Assembly (NCBI RefSeq): GCF_000812465.1
Contig: NZ_JWMA01000165.1
Coordinates: 85,403 to 149,402 of the forward strand
Length of the DNA stretch: 64,000 nt
Direction: 5' to 3'
DNA from: Cupriavidus sp. IDO
GTDB lineage: Bacteria > Pseudomonadota > Gammaproteobacteria > Burkholderiales > Burkholderiaceae
Part shown: positions 51,109 through 60,529 of the stretch, in pieces
How positions within the stretch are numbered: the stretch's first letter is position 1
Layout: each line of letters begins with the position of its first letter
Program-made: the position numbers and the translations under genes
The notes under the pieces: model-generated
Told to the model about the DNA's origin: nothing
Database searches by the model: none
The model's input: the letters and a program-made list of their open reading frames with translations, nothing else

Positions 51109-51607
51109 CACGTCCAACAACGACGCGGGCAAGGCAGCCGGCGGCAAGCCCGCCGCCCGCACCGAAGCCAAGGCGCCGCCCAAGAGCGCGCGCCGCCGCT
51201 CGCGCGAGCTCGCGCTGCAGGGCCTGTACCAGTGGCTGCTGAACCGCAACGACATCGGCGCGATCCAGGCCCACCTGCACGATGCCCAGGGCTTCAACAA
51301 GGCCGATCGCGAGCACTTCGATGCGCTGCTCAACGGTGCCGTGCGTGAAGAGGCCCGCCTGACGGCCGCCTTCGAGCCGTTCCTGGACCGTACGGTGGAC
51401 GAGCTGTCGCCGGTCGAGCGCGCCGCCCTGCTGGTCGGCAGCTACGAGCTGGTGCACTGCGTCGACATCCCGTACAAGGTCGTGATCAATGAAGCCGTCG
51501 AGCTGACCAAGACCTTTGGCGGCGTCGAAGGCTACAAGTACGTCAATGGCGTGCTGGACAAGCTGGCCGCGCAGGTGCGCGCGCCCGAGGTTGCCGCGCG
51601 CCGCTGA
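51101..51607 (+). CDS. nusB: Transcription antitermination factor NusB
   Basis: A 168-residue factor of rRNA antitermination. A disordered Lys/Ala-rich start is followed by the NusB helical domain: RRRSRELALQGLYQWLL, RTVDELSPVERAALLVGSYE, PYKVVINEAVELTKTFGGVE and YKYVNGVLDKLA. The start MSDTSNN at 51101 overlaps ribH; the order ribH-nusB is common. A terminator follows 36 bp after the stop. Confidence 0.96.
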   Translation: MSDTSNNDAGKAAGGKPAARTEAKAPPKSARRRSRELALQGLYQWLLNRNDIGAIQAHLHDAQGFNKADREHFDALLNGAVREEARLTAAFEPFLDRTVDELSPVERAALLVGSYELVHCVDIPYKVVINEAVELTKTFGGVEGYKYVNGVLDKLAAQVRAPEVAARR

Positions 51608-51643
51608 TCGCCCCGGGCCCTTGCGCCTCCGGTGATGCTTACG

Positions 51644-51666
51644 ACACCCGCTCACGCGGGTGTTTT
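51644..51666 (+). terminator. Intrinsic terminator after nusB
   Basis: ACACCCGC-TCAC-GCGGGTGT forms an 8-bp stem ending in a short T run (51663-51666). It lies 37 bp after the nusB stop and before the aminotransferase gene. Confidence 0.8.
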
Positions 51667-51708
51667 CACTTTCCGATAACGCCAGACACGGGCTCCGCCC
51701 GACACGCC

Positions 51709-52890
51709 ATGGACCTGCAGCGACTCGCCACCGCCTCCCGCCTCGCCAATATCAATGCCTTCCACGTGATGGAACTGGCCAAGCAGGCCCACGAACTGGA
51801 GCGCGCCGGCCGCCATATCATCCACATGGGCATCGGCGAGCCGGACTTCACCGCGGCCGAACCCGTGGTGCGGGCCGCCGAAGCGGCCATGCGGCGCGGC
51901 GTCACGCAGTACACCGGGGCGCTCGGCATCCACGCGCTGCGCGAAGCCATCGCCGGCCATTACAAGACCGCGTACGGTCTGGATATCCCGGCGCGGCGCG
52001 TGATCGTCACGGCCGGCGCCTCCGGTGCCCTGCTGCTGGCGTGTGCCGTGCTGGTCGAGATCGGCGCCGAAGTGCTGATGCCAGACCCGAGCTACCCCTG
52101 CAACCGGCATTTCGTGGCCGCCTTCGACGGCGCGGCGCGGATGATCCCGAGCGGCCCGGCCGAGCGCTTCCAGCTGACCGCCGCCCAGGTCGAGGCCAAC
52201 TGGGGCGAGCGCACGCGCGGCGTCTTGCTGGCGTCGCCCTCGAACCCGACCGGCACCTCGATCCTGCCGGACGAGCTCGCGCGCATCCTGCGGGCCGTAC
52301 GGGCCCGGAATGGATTTGCGATCCTGGACGAGATCTACCAGGGCCTGTCCTACGACGCGCCACCGGTATCGGCGCTGAGCCTGGACGACAACGTCGTCAC
52401 GGTGAACAGCTTCTCGAAGTACTTCAATATGACGGGCTGGCGGCTGGGCTGGCTGGTGGTGCCCGATGCGCTGGTGGCGGACTTCGAGAAAGTCGCGCAG
52501 AACCTCTTCATCTGCGCCTCGGCCGTGGCGCAGTATGCGGCGCTCGCCTGCTTCACGCCGGAAGCGCTGGCCATCTACGACGAGCGCAAGGCGGAATTCC
52601 GCCGCCGCCGCGACCTGATCGTGCCGGCGCTGGAAGCGCTGGGACTGCGGGTGCCGGTCAAGCCGGACGGCGCCTTCTATGTCTACGCAGACTGCCGCGA
52701 GGTCAACCACCCCGCCGCGGGCGACGCCGACCGGCTGACACAGGCGATGCTGCACGATGCCGGGGTTGTCATGGTGCCGGGCCAGGATTTCGGGCCGCAC
52801 ACGGCGAAGGACTACATCCGCATCTCGTATGCGACGTCACGGCAGAATATCGAGGAGGCGATGCTGCGGCTGCAGGGCCTGTTCCGCTGA
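51709..52890 (+). CDS. Class I/II PLP-dependent aminotransferase
   Basis: A 393-residue fold-type I aminotransferase. HMGIGEPDFTAAEPVV, YTGALGIHALREAIAGHY, LLASPSNPTGTSILPDE, ILDEIYQGLSYD and the PLP lysine in NSFSKYFNMTGWRLGW (Lys about 236) are all typical. Amino-acid specificity cannot be read; the overall pattern is of the aspartate/broad-specificity class. It follows nusB's terminator and so has its own promoter. Another terminator follows. Confidence 0.93.
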   Translation: MDLQRLATASRLANINAFHVMELAKQAHELERAGRHIIHMGIGEPDFTAAEPVVRAAEAAMRRGVTQYTGALGIHALREAIAGHYKTAYGLDIPARRVIVTAGASGALLLACAVLVEIGAEVLMPDPSYPCNRHFVAAFDGAARMIPSGPAERFQLTAAQVEANWGERTRGVLLASPSNPTGTSILPDELARILRAVRARNGFAILDEIYQGLSYDAPPVSALSLDDNVVTVNSFSKYFNMTGWRLGWLVVPDALVADFEKVAQNLFICASAVAQYAALACFTPEALAIYDERKAEFRRRRDLIVPALEALGLRVPVKPDGAFYVYADCREVNHPAAGDADRLTQAMLHDAGVVMVPGQDFGPHTAKDYIRISYATSRQNIEEAMLRLQGLFR

Positions 52891-52911
52891 TCTGCCGCAA
52901 AGGCCGCAGGC

Positions 52912-52944
52912 AAAGAAAAAGCACCCCGCGGGGTGCTTTTTCTT
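52912..52944. terminator. Bidirectional intrinsic terminator
   Basis: AAAGAAAAAGCACC... pairs with ...GGTGCTTTTTCTT through a GC core at 52921-52936. It lies between the convergent aminotransferase and lytic transglycosylase genes and can serve both. Confidence 0.9.
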
Positions 52945-52967
52945 GTTATACGGGCAACCGACCCGGG

Positions 52968-54023
52968 TCAGGCGCTATGCGGACCGTTGTTGGCTTCCAG
53001 CTTGCCGCCACCCTGGCCGTGCTCGGCCTGCGTCTTGCCATCCGCTGCCGGCTTTTCGGCCTGGGCTTCGACCGCCACGCGCACGCCCAGCAGTTGCCGC
53101 AGGCGCGAGCGCTCGGCGAGCACCTTGGCACCGTAGCCGCCGTCGGTATTGGTGGTAGCGCCCACGTAATACTTCAGGCCGCCCTCGATCGTACCGGCAC
53201 GGGCGATGCAATCCTTCAGCACCAGCGCACCGATCTTGATGTTGGCGTACGGATTCAGCGCCGCGGAGACGCCGCCCACGGCTTCGTACTTGTCCTGGTG
53301 GACCTTGGTCATGACCTGCATCAGGCCCTGCGCACCCACGCCGCTCTCGGCGTACGGGTTGAAGCTGGACTCGATCGCAATCACGCCCAGGATTAGGAGC
53401 GGATCGATGCCGACCTCGCGGCCGGTCAGGTACGCAGCCTTCACCAGTTGCGCGGTTGCCTGCGCCGCCACGCGGTATTTGCGGGCGATGTACTCGGCCA
53501 CGGCCGCCTGTTCGCGCGCGGTGCCTAGGGTACTCGTGCTGCGGGCATCAAGCGCCACGCGGGTCACGGGAATCTGTGCCGCCAGGTGGGCCACCGAGGG
53601 CACCTTGCCTGCCGAGGCAATACTCCATTCATCCACACCGGACACGGTGGGCAGACCGCCCCTGCCTTGTCCGATACGGGCTGCCGCCACGTCCGCCGAG
53701 CTTGCCGGCACGCCTGTGCTTGCCACGGCAGGCGCAGCGGCGCCAACCAGCACAGCGGGTGCCTCGTCGCCGGCCAGTGCGGCAGCGAGCGTGGTGCGCC
53801 ATTCGTGGCTAAGCGACAGCGATACGGCCGTGATGACCGAGACCACCCCGAGACTGTTCAGGGCGTACTTCAATGTTGTGCGGCCACCGCGCAACGCGCG
53901 GCCCGCAACCCGATGCGCGAGACGGACCTGCAATGCCCGACTCACTCCGGGTACCGGCTGTCTGAAGCGGACCTGCAATGCCCGCCCGATGCCGGGAAGA
54001 TGAAGGGTTTTCCAACCGCTCAT
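52968..54023 (-). CDS. Lytic transglycosylase (SLT domain) membrane protein
   Basis: A 351-residue protein. It has a short cytosolic Arg-rich N-terminus, then a membrane helix (YALNSLGVVSVITAVSLSLS, about 49-68), an Ala/Pro/Val-rich linker and a C-terminal SLT domain. AIESSFNPYAESGVGAQGLM contains the catalytic glutamate, and ALNPYANIKIGALVLKDCI follows. It would cleave peptidoglycan glycan strands in the periplasm. Start 54023 has an excellent GGAGG. Two in-frame copies of RALQVR near the N-terminus come from a 17-bp direct repeat (53923-53939 and 53968-53984). Confidence 0.88.
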   Translation of the reverse strand: MSGWKTLHLPGIGRALQVRFRQPVPGVSRALQVRLAHRVAGRALRGGRTTLKYALNSLGVVSVITAVSLSLSHEWRTTLAAALAGDEAPAVLVGAAAPAVASTGVPASSADVAAARIGQGRGGLPTVSGVDEWSIASAGKVPSVAHLAAQIPVTRVALDARSTSTLGTAREQAAVAEYIARKYRVAAQATAQLVKAAYLTGREVGIDPLLILGVIAIESSFNPYAESGVGAQGLMQVMTKVHQDKYEAVGGVSAALNPYANIKIGALVLKDCIARAGTIEGGLKYYVGATTNTDGGYGAKVLAERSRLRQLLGVRVAVEAQAEKPAADGKTQAEHGQGGGKLEANNGPHSA

Positions 54024-54664
54024 ACTTACCTCCATCCGTTGCCCGCTGCGCGCGCCAGACTGCGGCTCGCACCCGATCTCAACGTACTCAAGTAAGGACG
54101 CCGCGCCGCCTAGCAGTGGCAGCCAGCATCTGTTGGTGGGCACTCCCCATGCGCCCAACTAGAAACAGGGTACGCTCTTGGGGGAGCGCACCCTGCCACG
54201 AAAACTCTTAACGCTCCGCCAAGCGGCCGGAGGTGACCGGTCGGACCTCGTGTCTGCCGGGTCCGCACTATCGATCTGAATGGAGGATTCTTCTTGCACG
54301 TTTTGATGTGCACCCCTTGACACAGGGGAAAAATCCATGTTGCGACGCAACACTCCATTGAGCAGAACGGATTGTAGGAACGCTTTTATATCCCGTCAAG
54401 AATAACAACTACAGCATCTACTACTTTTGGTTATTTGTAACAAGAGCAAACACGTCGCCCTGGGATCACAGCGATGCCGGCAAACGTAGGCCTGCCATAG
54501 GGTGCCGCCCATTCAGAAAGCAGCTGGGCTGTCAAAAAACTTACAATTTGCGCCGGACCGTTTAATCGATTTTTTTGCCGGGGCGCCAGCGCGTGTGTAT
54601 CGTCACACACATTGCGGCAGTGCCTAGTTCCTTGACGCGGCGCCGCATCACGACAGAATTCACC
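54024..54664. other. Intergenic region, AT-rich in its centre
   Basis: This 641-bp gap separates the divergent lytic transglycosylase and ubiD genes. The part around 54,360-54,450 is distinctly AT-rich for this genome. TTGACA at 54317-54322 resembles a -35 but has no good -10. I see no RNA gene or reading frame that looks real. Confidence 0.4.
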
Positions 54665-56194
54665 ATGAAATACAACGACTTGCGCGACTTCATCAGCCAG
54701 CTGGAAGGGCTGGGAGAACTGCGGCGCATCAGCGCGCCCGTTGCGCCCAATCTGGAAATGACGGAGATCTGCGACCGTCTGCTGCGTGCCGGCGGGCCGG
54801 CAGTCCTGTTCGAAAGGCCAGCGGGTTATCGCAGCGCTGATGGCATCTATAGCGTACCGGTGCTGGCGAATCTGTTCGGCACCACACACAGGGTCGCACT
54901 TGGCATGGGCGCCGAGTCGATGGAGGACCTGCGCGACATCGGCCGCGTGCTCTCTGCCCTGAAGGAACCCGAGCCGCCGCGCGGACTGCGTGAAGCCGGC
55001 AAGCTGCTGACGCTGGTCAAATCGGTGTGGGACATGGCGCCCAGGCGCGTCAGCAGCCCCGCCTGCCAGGAAGTCGTCTGGGAAGGCAATGACGTCGACC
55101 TGGCGCGCCTGCCGATCCAGACCTGCTGGCCCGGCGATGCCGCGCCGCTGATCACCTGGGGCCTGGTGGTCACCAAGGGCCCGCACAAGAAGCGCCAGAA
55201 CTTGGGCATCTACCGGCAGCAGGTGATCGGCCGCAACCAGGTCATCATGCGCTGGCTGGCGCATCGCGGCGGCGCGCTCGATTTCCGCGAGCACGCGCTG
55301 GCCAATCCGGGCAAGCCCTTCCCGATCGCCGTGGCGCTGGGCGCCGATCCCGCGACCATCCTCGGCGCCGTCACGCCGGTGCCGGATACCCTCTCCGAAT
55401 ACCAGTTCGCCGGGCTGCTGCGCGGCAGCCGCACCGCGCTGGCCGGCTGCATCACGCCGACCCTGTCCGAGCTGAACGTGCCCGCCTCCGCCGAAATCGT
55501 GCTCGAGGGCCATATCCAGCCCGATCCGGACCACCCTTCCGGCTACCAGCACGCACTGGAAGGTCCGTTCGGCGACCACACCGGCTACTACAACGAGCAG
55601 GACTGGTTCCCCGTCTTCACGATCGACCGCATCACCATGCGGCGCGACCCGATCTATCACTCCACCTACACCGGCAAGCCGCCCGACGAGCCGGCCGTGC
55701 TCGGCGTGGCGCTCAACGAGGTGTTCGTGCCGCTGCTGCAAAAGCAGTTCCCCGAAATCACCGACTTCTACCTGCCACCCGAGGGTTGCAGCTACCGCAT
55801 GGCGCTGGTGCGCATGAAGAAGCAGTACGCCGGCCACGCCAAGCGCGTGATGTTCGGCGTCTGGAGCTTCCTGCGCCAGTTCATGTATACGAAGTTCATC
55901 GTGGTGGTGGACGACGACGTGGACGTGCGTGACTGGAAGGAAGTGATCTGGGCCATCACCACGCGCGTCGACCCGAGCCGCGACACCGTACTGGTGGACA
56001 ACACGCCGATCGACTACCTCGACTTCGCTTCGCCGGTTTCCGGACTGGGCTCGAAGATGGGCATCGACGCCACCGACAAGTGGCCCGGCGAGACCACGCG
56101 CGAATGGGGCCGCACCATCACCATGGATCCGGCGGTCAAGGCGAAGGTCGATGGCCTGTGGGAAACCCTGTTCGATCGCCCTGCCGGCGCGTGA
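54665..56194 (+). CDS. ubiD: 4-hydroxy-3-polyprenylbenzoate decarboxylase UbiD
   Basis: A 509-residue prenylated-FMN decarboxylase of ubiquinone synthesis. MKYNDLRDFISQLEGLGEL is the classic N-terminus. RLPIQTCWPGDAAPLITWGL, RHQQVIGRNQVIMRWL-like sequence (IYRQQVIGRNQVIMRWLAHR), EGPFGDHTGYYNEQDWFPVF and DDDVDVRDWKEVIWA follow. The start at 54665 was preferred to a longer upstream frame on this match. It stands alone, with aacS 109 bp downstream in the same direction. Confidence 0.96.
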   Translation: MKYNDLRDFISQLEGLGELRRISAPVAPNLEMTEICDRLLRAGGPAVLFERPAGYRSADGIYSVPVLANLFGTTHRVALGMGAESMEDLRDIGRVLSALKEPEPPRGLREAGKLLTLVKSVWDMAPRRVSSPACQEVVWEGNDVDLARLPIQTCWPGDAAPLITWGLVVTKGPHKKRQNLGIYRQQVIGRNQVIMRWLAHRGGALDFREHALANPGKPFPIAVALGADPATILGAVTPVPDTLSEYQFAGLLRGSRTALAGCITPTLSELNVPASAEIVLEGHIQPDPDHPSGYQHALEGPFGDHTGYYNEQDWFPVFTIDRITMRRDPIYHSTYTGKPPDEPAVLGVALNEVFVPLLQKQFPEITDFYLPPEGCSYRMALVRMKKQYAGHAKRVMFGVWSFLRQFMYTKFIVVVDDDVDVRDWKEVIWAITTRVDPSRDTVLVDNTPIDYLDFASPVSGLGSKMGIDATDKWPGETTREWGRTITMDPAVKAKVDGLWETLFDRPAGA

Positions 56195-56303
56195 CCGCAT
56201 CCGCCGCTATCATGCAGGGCTGAGTCCGGGTGCCGTCACAGGCGCCCGCCGGCCCTCGCCAACACCATCCGATGCCCGCGACAGACGGGTCCAAGGAGGA
56301 GAC

Positions 56304-58328
56304 ATGACCACCCCCGCCCCGCTTACGGAAGGGAACCTGATGTGGACGCCGTCCGCGGCCTTTCGCGACGGCAGCCAGCTGGCGCAGTTCATGCACTGGC
56401 TGCAGCGCGAGCGCGGCCTCGCTTTTGACGACTACGCCAGCCTCTGGCAATGGTCGGTCACGGAAATCGAGGCGTTCTGGGATGCGGTGCGCGCCTATTT
56501 CGACATCCGCTTCGATACGCCCGCCGAGCGCGTACTGGACCGGCGCACCATGCCCGGCGCACGCTGGTTCGAGGGCGCCAGCCTGAACTATGTGCAGCAG
56601 GTGTTCCGCCACGCGGGCAGCGGCGAGGCCCGCCAGCGCGCCGCCATTCGCCATGCCGCCGAAGACCGGCCGCTGGCCGACCTGAGCTGGGACGCACTCG
56701 AGCAGCAGGTGGCCTCGCTTGCCCATGCGCTACGCCTGATGGGCGTGGGCCGCGGCGACCGCGTCGCCGGCTACCTGCCGAACATCCCCGCCACGATCAT
56801 TGCGTTCCTCGCCACCGCCAGCCTCGGCGCGGTGTGGTCGGGCTGTGCGCCCGACATGGGCCAGGTGGCGGTGACCGACCGCTTCCGCCAGATCGAACCC
56901 AAAGTGCTGATCGCAGTCGATGGCTACCGCTACGGCGGCAAGACTTACGATCGCGCGCCAGTGCTTGCGGAGCTGGTAGCCTCCCTGCCCTCGCTGACGG
57001 ACCTGGTCATCGTGCCGCAGGTCGGCAGCACAGTGGCGCCGAGCAAAGGATTGCGCCAGCACGCCTGGCAGGAGGTACTCGCGCACCGCGTGCCACTGCA
57101 GATCGAATCGGTGCCGTTCGACCATCCGCTGTGGATCGTCTACTCGTCGGGCACCACGGGCATGCCCAAGCCCATCGTCCACGGGCATGGCGGCATCGTC
57201 ATCGAACAGCTCAAGCTGATGGCGTTCCACAACAATCTCGGCCCGGACGATGTCTTCCACTGGTACAGCAGCAGCGGCTGGATCATGTGGAACGCGCAGG
57301 TGGCGGGGCTGCTGCTCGGCACCACCATTGCACTGTATGACGGCAACCCGGCCTGGCCGGACGCCGGCGTGCTCTGGCGCTTCGTCGATGATGCCGGCGT
57401 CACGATGTTCGGCGCCGGCGCCGCGTTCTTCACGAGCTGCATGAAAGCGGGTACGGAGCCGGCCCGCATTGCCGACCTGTCGCGCCTGCGCGGGCTTGGG
57501 TCGACCGGCTCGCCGCTGCCGGTGGAAGCCTACGACTGGATCTACCGCCATGTGCGCGACGATATCTGGCTGGTGCCGATGTCGGGTGGCACCGACTTCG
57601 CGGGCTCCTTCGTCGCCGGCTGCCCGCTGCTGCCGGTCTACTCGGGCGAGATGCAATGCCGCTGCCTTGGCGCCAGGGTGGAAGCCTTCGACGACAACGG
57701 CAAGCCGCTGATCGACGTGGTCGGCGAACTGGTCTGCACCGAGCCGATGCCCTCGATGCCGCTGTTCCTGTGGGGCGACACCGACGGCAAGCGCTATCGC
57801 GACAGCTACTTCGACACCTATCCGGGCGCCTGGCGGCACGGCGACTGGATCAAGATCACGCACCGCGGCGGCGCGATCATTTACGGGCGCTCCGACGCCA
57901 CCATCAACCGGCACGGCATCCGCATGGGCACCAGCGAGCTGTACCGCGTGGTTGAAGACCTGCCGGAGGTGCTCGACAGCATGGTGGTCGACCTTGAATA
58001 CCTCGGGCGCGAATCGTACATGCCGCTGTTCGTGGTGCTGCGCGAAGGCGTGACGCTCGACGATGCACTGCGCGATACCTTGCGCGCGCGCATTCGCGAT
58101 GCGCTGTCATCGCGCCATGTGCCGAACGAGATCCTGCAGGTGCCGGGGGTGCCGCGCACCCTGTCGGGCAAGAAGATGGAAGTGCCGATCAAGAAGCTGC
58201 TGCTCGGGCACGCGCCGCAGGGCATCGCCAATCGCGATGCGATGGCAAATCCGGACAGCCTGGACTGGTATTTTGCCTACGCCGAGCGCTTTCTCGCGGC
58301 AAGGCGGGCAGAAGCGGCCAACGCTTAG
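56304..58328 (+). CDS. Acetoacetyl-CoA synthetase
   Basis: A 674-residue ANL enzyme that makes acetoacetyl-CoA from acetoacetate, ATP and CoA. Length and sequence match AacS rather than acetate ligases: TRMPGARWFEG-type start (RRTMPGARWFEGASLNYVQQ), IVYSSGTTGMPKPIVHGHGG, WYSSSGWIMWNAQVAGLLLG and the end VPRTLSGKKMEVPIKKLLLG. An AAGGAGGAG site precedes ATG 56304. It fits reuse of 3-hydroxybutyrate released from PHB, and an intracellular PHB depolymerase gene lies 1 kb further on. Confidence 0.93.
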   Translation: MTTPAPLTEGNLMWTPSAAFRDGSQLAQFMHWLQRERGLAFDDYASLWQWSVTEIEAFWDAVRAYFDIRFDTPAERVLDRRTMPGARWFEGASLNYVQQVFRHAGSGEARQRAAIRHAAEDRPLADLSWDALEQQVASLAHALRLMGVGRGDRVAGYLPNIPATIIAFLATASLGAVWSGCAPDMGQVAVTDRFRQIEPKVLIAVDGYRYGGKTYDRAPVLAELVASLPSLTDLVIVPQVGSTVAPSKGLRQHAWQEVLAHRVPLQIESVPFDHPLWIVYSSGTTGMPKPIVHGHGGIVIEQLKLMAFHNNLGPDDVFHWYSSSGWIMWNAQVAGLLLGTTIALYDGNPAWPDAGVLWRFVDDAGVTMFGAGAAFFTSCMKAGTEPARIADLSRLRGLGSTGSPLPVEAYDWIYRHVRDDIWLVPMSGGTDFAGSFVAGCPLLPVYSGEMQCRCLGARVEAFDDNGKPLIDVVGELVCTEPMPSMPLFLWGDTDGKRYRDSYFDTYPGAWRHGDWIKITHRGGAIIYGRSDATINRHGIRMGTSELYRVVEDLPEVLDSMVVDLEYLGRESYMPLFVVLREGVTLDDALRDTLRARIRDALSSRHVPNEILQVPGVPRTLSGKKMEVPIKKLLLGHAPQGIANRDAMANPDSLDWYFAYAERFLAARRAEAANA

Positions 58329-58332
58329 CGGA

Positions 58333-58363
58333 TGCAACGGCTGCCCTCCGGGCAGCCGTTGCA
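58333..58363. terminator. Perfect 14-bp-stem hairpin between convergent genes
   Basis: Arms 58333-58346 and 58350-58363 (loop of 3) are exact complements, lying between the stops of the acetoacetyl-CoA synthetase and glutathione transferase genes. There is no T tract; it can act as a bidirectional RNA-end structure. Confidence 0.65.
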
Positions 58364-58373
58364 CAGGCTTCTG

Positions 58374-59030
58374 CTAGAACTCGACATCGAGTTCGCTGAT
58401 CTCGTCGGGCTCTTCGCGCGCCGCGGCAATCCATTCCTGCAACTCGGGCATGGCAAGGATCTGCTTGCAATACTCGACCGGCACCGGATCCAGCATCACG
58501 CCGTACGTCACGAAGCGCGTCACCACAGGCGCGTACATCGCATCGGCCATGGTGCGCTTCGCGCCAAACAGGTAAGGCCCGCCGTAGCAGGTCAGGCACT
58601 CCGTCCAGATGGCAATGATGCGGTCGATATCGGCCTGCGCGCGCGACCACACCTTGAGTCCGGGGAAATGCCCCTTCAGGTTCATCGGCAGCGCCGCGCG
58701 CATGGCGGCAAAGCCGGAATGCATCTCACCGCAAATAGCGCGGCAATGGGCACGCGCAGGGACATCGTCAGGCAGGAGGCCGGCCTGGGGGCGGATCTCG
58801 TTGAGGTATTCGGCAATCGCCAGGGTATCCCAGACCGTCACGCCCTGATGACGCAGGCATGGCACCAGGATCGACGGCGACAGCAGCAGGATCTCGGCGC
58901 GCGCCGCTGCGTCGTCCGGTGGCACCAGTACCTCTTCAAATTCCAGTCCGGCAAAACGAGCCAGCAGCCAGCCACGCAAAGACCATGAGGAATAGGTCTT
59001 GCTGCTGATGGTCAGTGTGGTCTTTGCCAT
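58374..59030 (-). CDS. Glutathione S-transferase family protein
   Basis: A 218-residue protein. The N-terminal thioredoxin-like domain has ISSKTYSSWSLRGWLLARFA with the active-site-type serine and LSPSILVPCLRHQGVTVWDT (cis-Pro/SNAIL-like region), and an all-helical C-terminal domain follows. The substrate is unknown. An AGGAGGCG site precedes 59030. It converges with the acetoacetyl-CoA synthetase gene and is divergent from the PHB depolymerase gene. Confidence 0.92.
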   Translation of the reverse strand: MAKTTLTISSKTYSSWSLRGWLLARFAGLEFEEVLVPPDDAAARAEILLLSPSILVPCLRHQGVTVWDTLAIAEYLNEIRPQAGLLPDDVPARAHCRAICGEMHSGFAAMRAALPMNLKGHFPGLKVWSRAQADIDRIIAIWTECLTCYGGPYLFGAKRTMADAMYAPVVTRFVTYGVMLDPVPVEYCKQILAMPELQEWIAAAREEPDEISELDVEF

Positions 59031-59296
59031 CACGCCTCCTTGTCGCCCCCGGGCGAGCAGCGCTTGCCAGCGCCAGTTGGTTCGCTGCCGCTGCACTCAT
59101 GCAGTGCATGACTGCGAGCACCAGACTGAGGCCTGCGCGCCGCTAGCGTTGCGGCGACGCGCACCGGGCGGCTGTCACGCCACCCGCGGTGCATTTTTAC
59201 GGCCTGATCGGTGCGACGCGCAAGCCCCGTGCCAACATTCACGCCAATGGCATATATATTGCGGATATGGACGCATCGAATAACGGGGGCCGAGCC

Positions 59297-60511
59297 ATGC
59301 TGTACCAGGCGTACCAGACCTATGCGGACATAATACAACCGGCCTGCGCGCTGGCCGACGTCGCCGCGTCCCTGTTGGCCGCAAACCCCCGCATTGCAGG
59401 CTCTGACGCCATGCGCTCGCTGTGGGGGGCGTGCGAACTGCTCGCACTGGCGCGGCTGACACATCACCGCCCGCCCTTCGGCATCGACAGCGTCGTTGTC
59501 AACGGCCAGCCGGTCCAGGTGACGGAAGAGGTGGTGGCACGCACGCCGTTCTGCTCGCTGCTGCGCCTGCGCCGCCATGGCATCGTCGGACAGCCGCGCG
59601 TACTGCTGATCGCGCCGATGTCGGGGCACTTCGCCACGCTGCTGCGCGGCACAGCCCAGACCATGCTCGCCGATCATGACGTCTACATTACCGACTGGCA
59701 CAATCCACGCGACGTCCCGCTCATGGCCGGCCGTTTCGGCTTCGATGAATTCGTCCAGCACGTCATTGCGTTCCTGCATGCACTCGGTGGGGGCACGCAT
59801 CTGGTGGCGGTTTGCCAGCCAACCGTGGCCGCGCTGGCAGCGGTGGCGCTGATGGCCGAAGACGGCGATCCGGCCCAGCCGCCGAGCCTGACGCTGATGG
59901 CCGGGCCCATCGATGCGCGCGTCAATCCCACCAAGGTCAATGAACTGGCGATGAGCCGCCCCATCGAGTGGTTCGAGCGAACGCTGATTGGCTTCGTCCC
60001 GCTGCGCTTTTCCGGCGCGATGCGGCGCGTCTACCCCGGCTACGTGCAACTCATCGCCTTCATGAGCATGAACCTGGACCGCCACGAGCAGGCCATGCAG
60101 GACCTCTATGCCCTGCGCGCCCGTGGCGAGCACGCCAAGGCGGACGTCATCCAGTCCTTCTACACGGAATACTTCGCCACCATGGACCTGACGGCCGAGT
60201 TCTACCTGGAGACCGTCAGCATGGTGTTCCAGCGCTTCCTGCTGGCGCAGGGGCTGCTCGACGTGGGCGGCCGGCGCGTCTCCACCCGCGCCATCTCGCG
60301 CACCGCCCTGCTCACCGTGGAAGGCGAACGCGACGACATCTGCGCCATCGGCCAGACCATGGCCGCGCAGGACCTGTGCGCCAGCCTGCGGCCTTACATG
60401 CGAATGCATCACGTGCAGACCGGCGTGGGCCACTACGGGGTGTTCAACGGCAAGCGCTGGGAAACACAGGTCTATCCGCTGGTGCGCGACACCATCTACA
60501 TGAACGAATAA
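59297..60511 (+). CDS. phaZ: Intracellular poly(3-hydroxybutyrate) depolymerase PhaZ paralog
   Basis: A 404-residue alpha/beta hydrolase of the intracellular PHB depolymerase family. The nucleophile cysteine is in HLVAVCQPTVAALAA. Other family blocks are LLIAPMSGHFATLLRGTAQT, VYITDWHNPRDVPL, GPIDARVNPTKVNELA, LTVEGERDDICAIGQT (acid) and GVGHYGVFNGKRW (His). The start MLYQAYQTYADII at 59297 matches the MLYQ start of R. eutropha PhaZ1 as I recall it and has GGGGG upstream; 59267 is an alternative. It degrades granule PHB in the cytosol. The sequence is clearly divergent from PhaZ1, so it is a paralog. Confidence 0.93.
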   Translation: MLYQAYQTYADIIQPACALADVAASLLAANPRIAGSDAMRSLWGACELLALARLTHHRPPFGIDSVVVNGQPVQVTEEVVARTPFCSLLRLRRHGIVGQPRVLLIAPMSGHFATLLRGTAQTMLADHDVYITDWHNPRDVPLMAGRFGFDEFVQHVIAFLHALGGGTHLVAVCQPTVAALAAVALMAEDGDPAQPPSLTLMAGPIDARVNPTKVNELAMSRPIEWFERTLIGFVPLRFSGAMRRVYPGYVQLIAFMSMNLDRHEQAMQDLYALRARGEHAKADVIQSFYTEYFATMDLTAEFYLETVSMVFQRFLLAQGLLDVGGRRVSTRAISRTALLTVEGERDDICAIGQTMAAQDLCASLRPYMRMHHVQTGVGHYGVFNGKRWETQVYPLVRDTIYMNE

Positions 60512-60529
60512 GGCCGCTGCTGCAAGACG

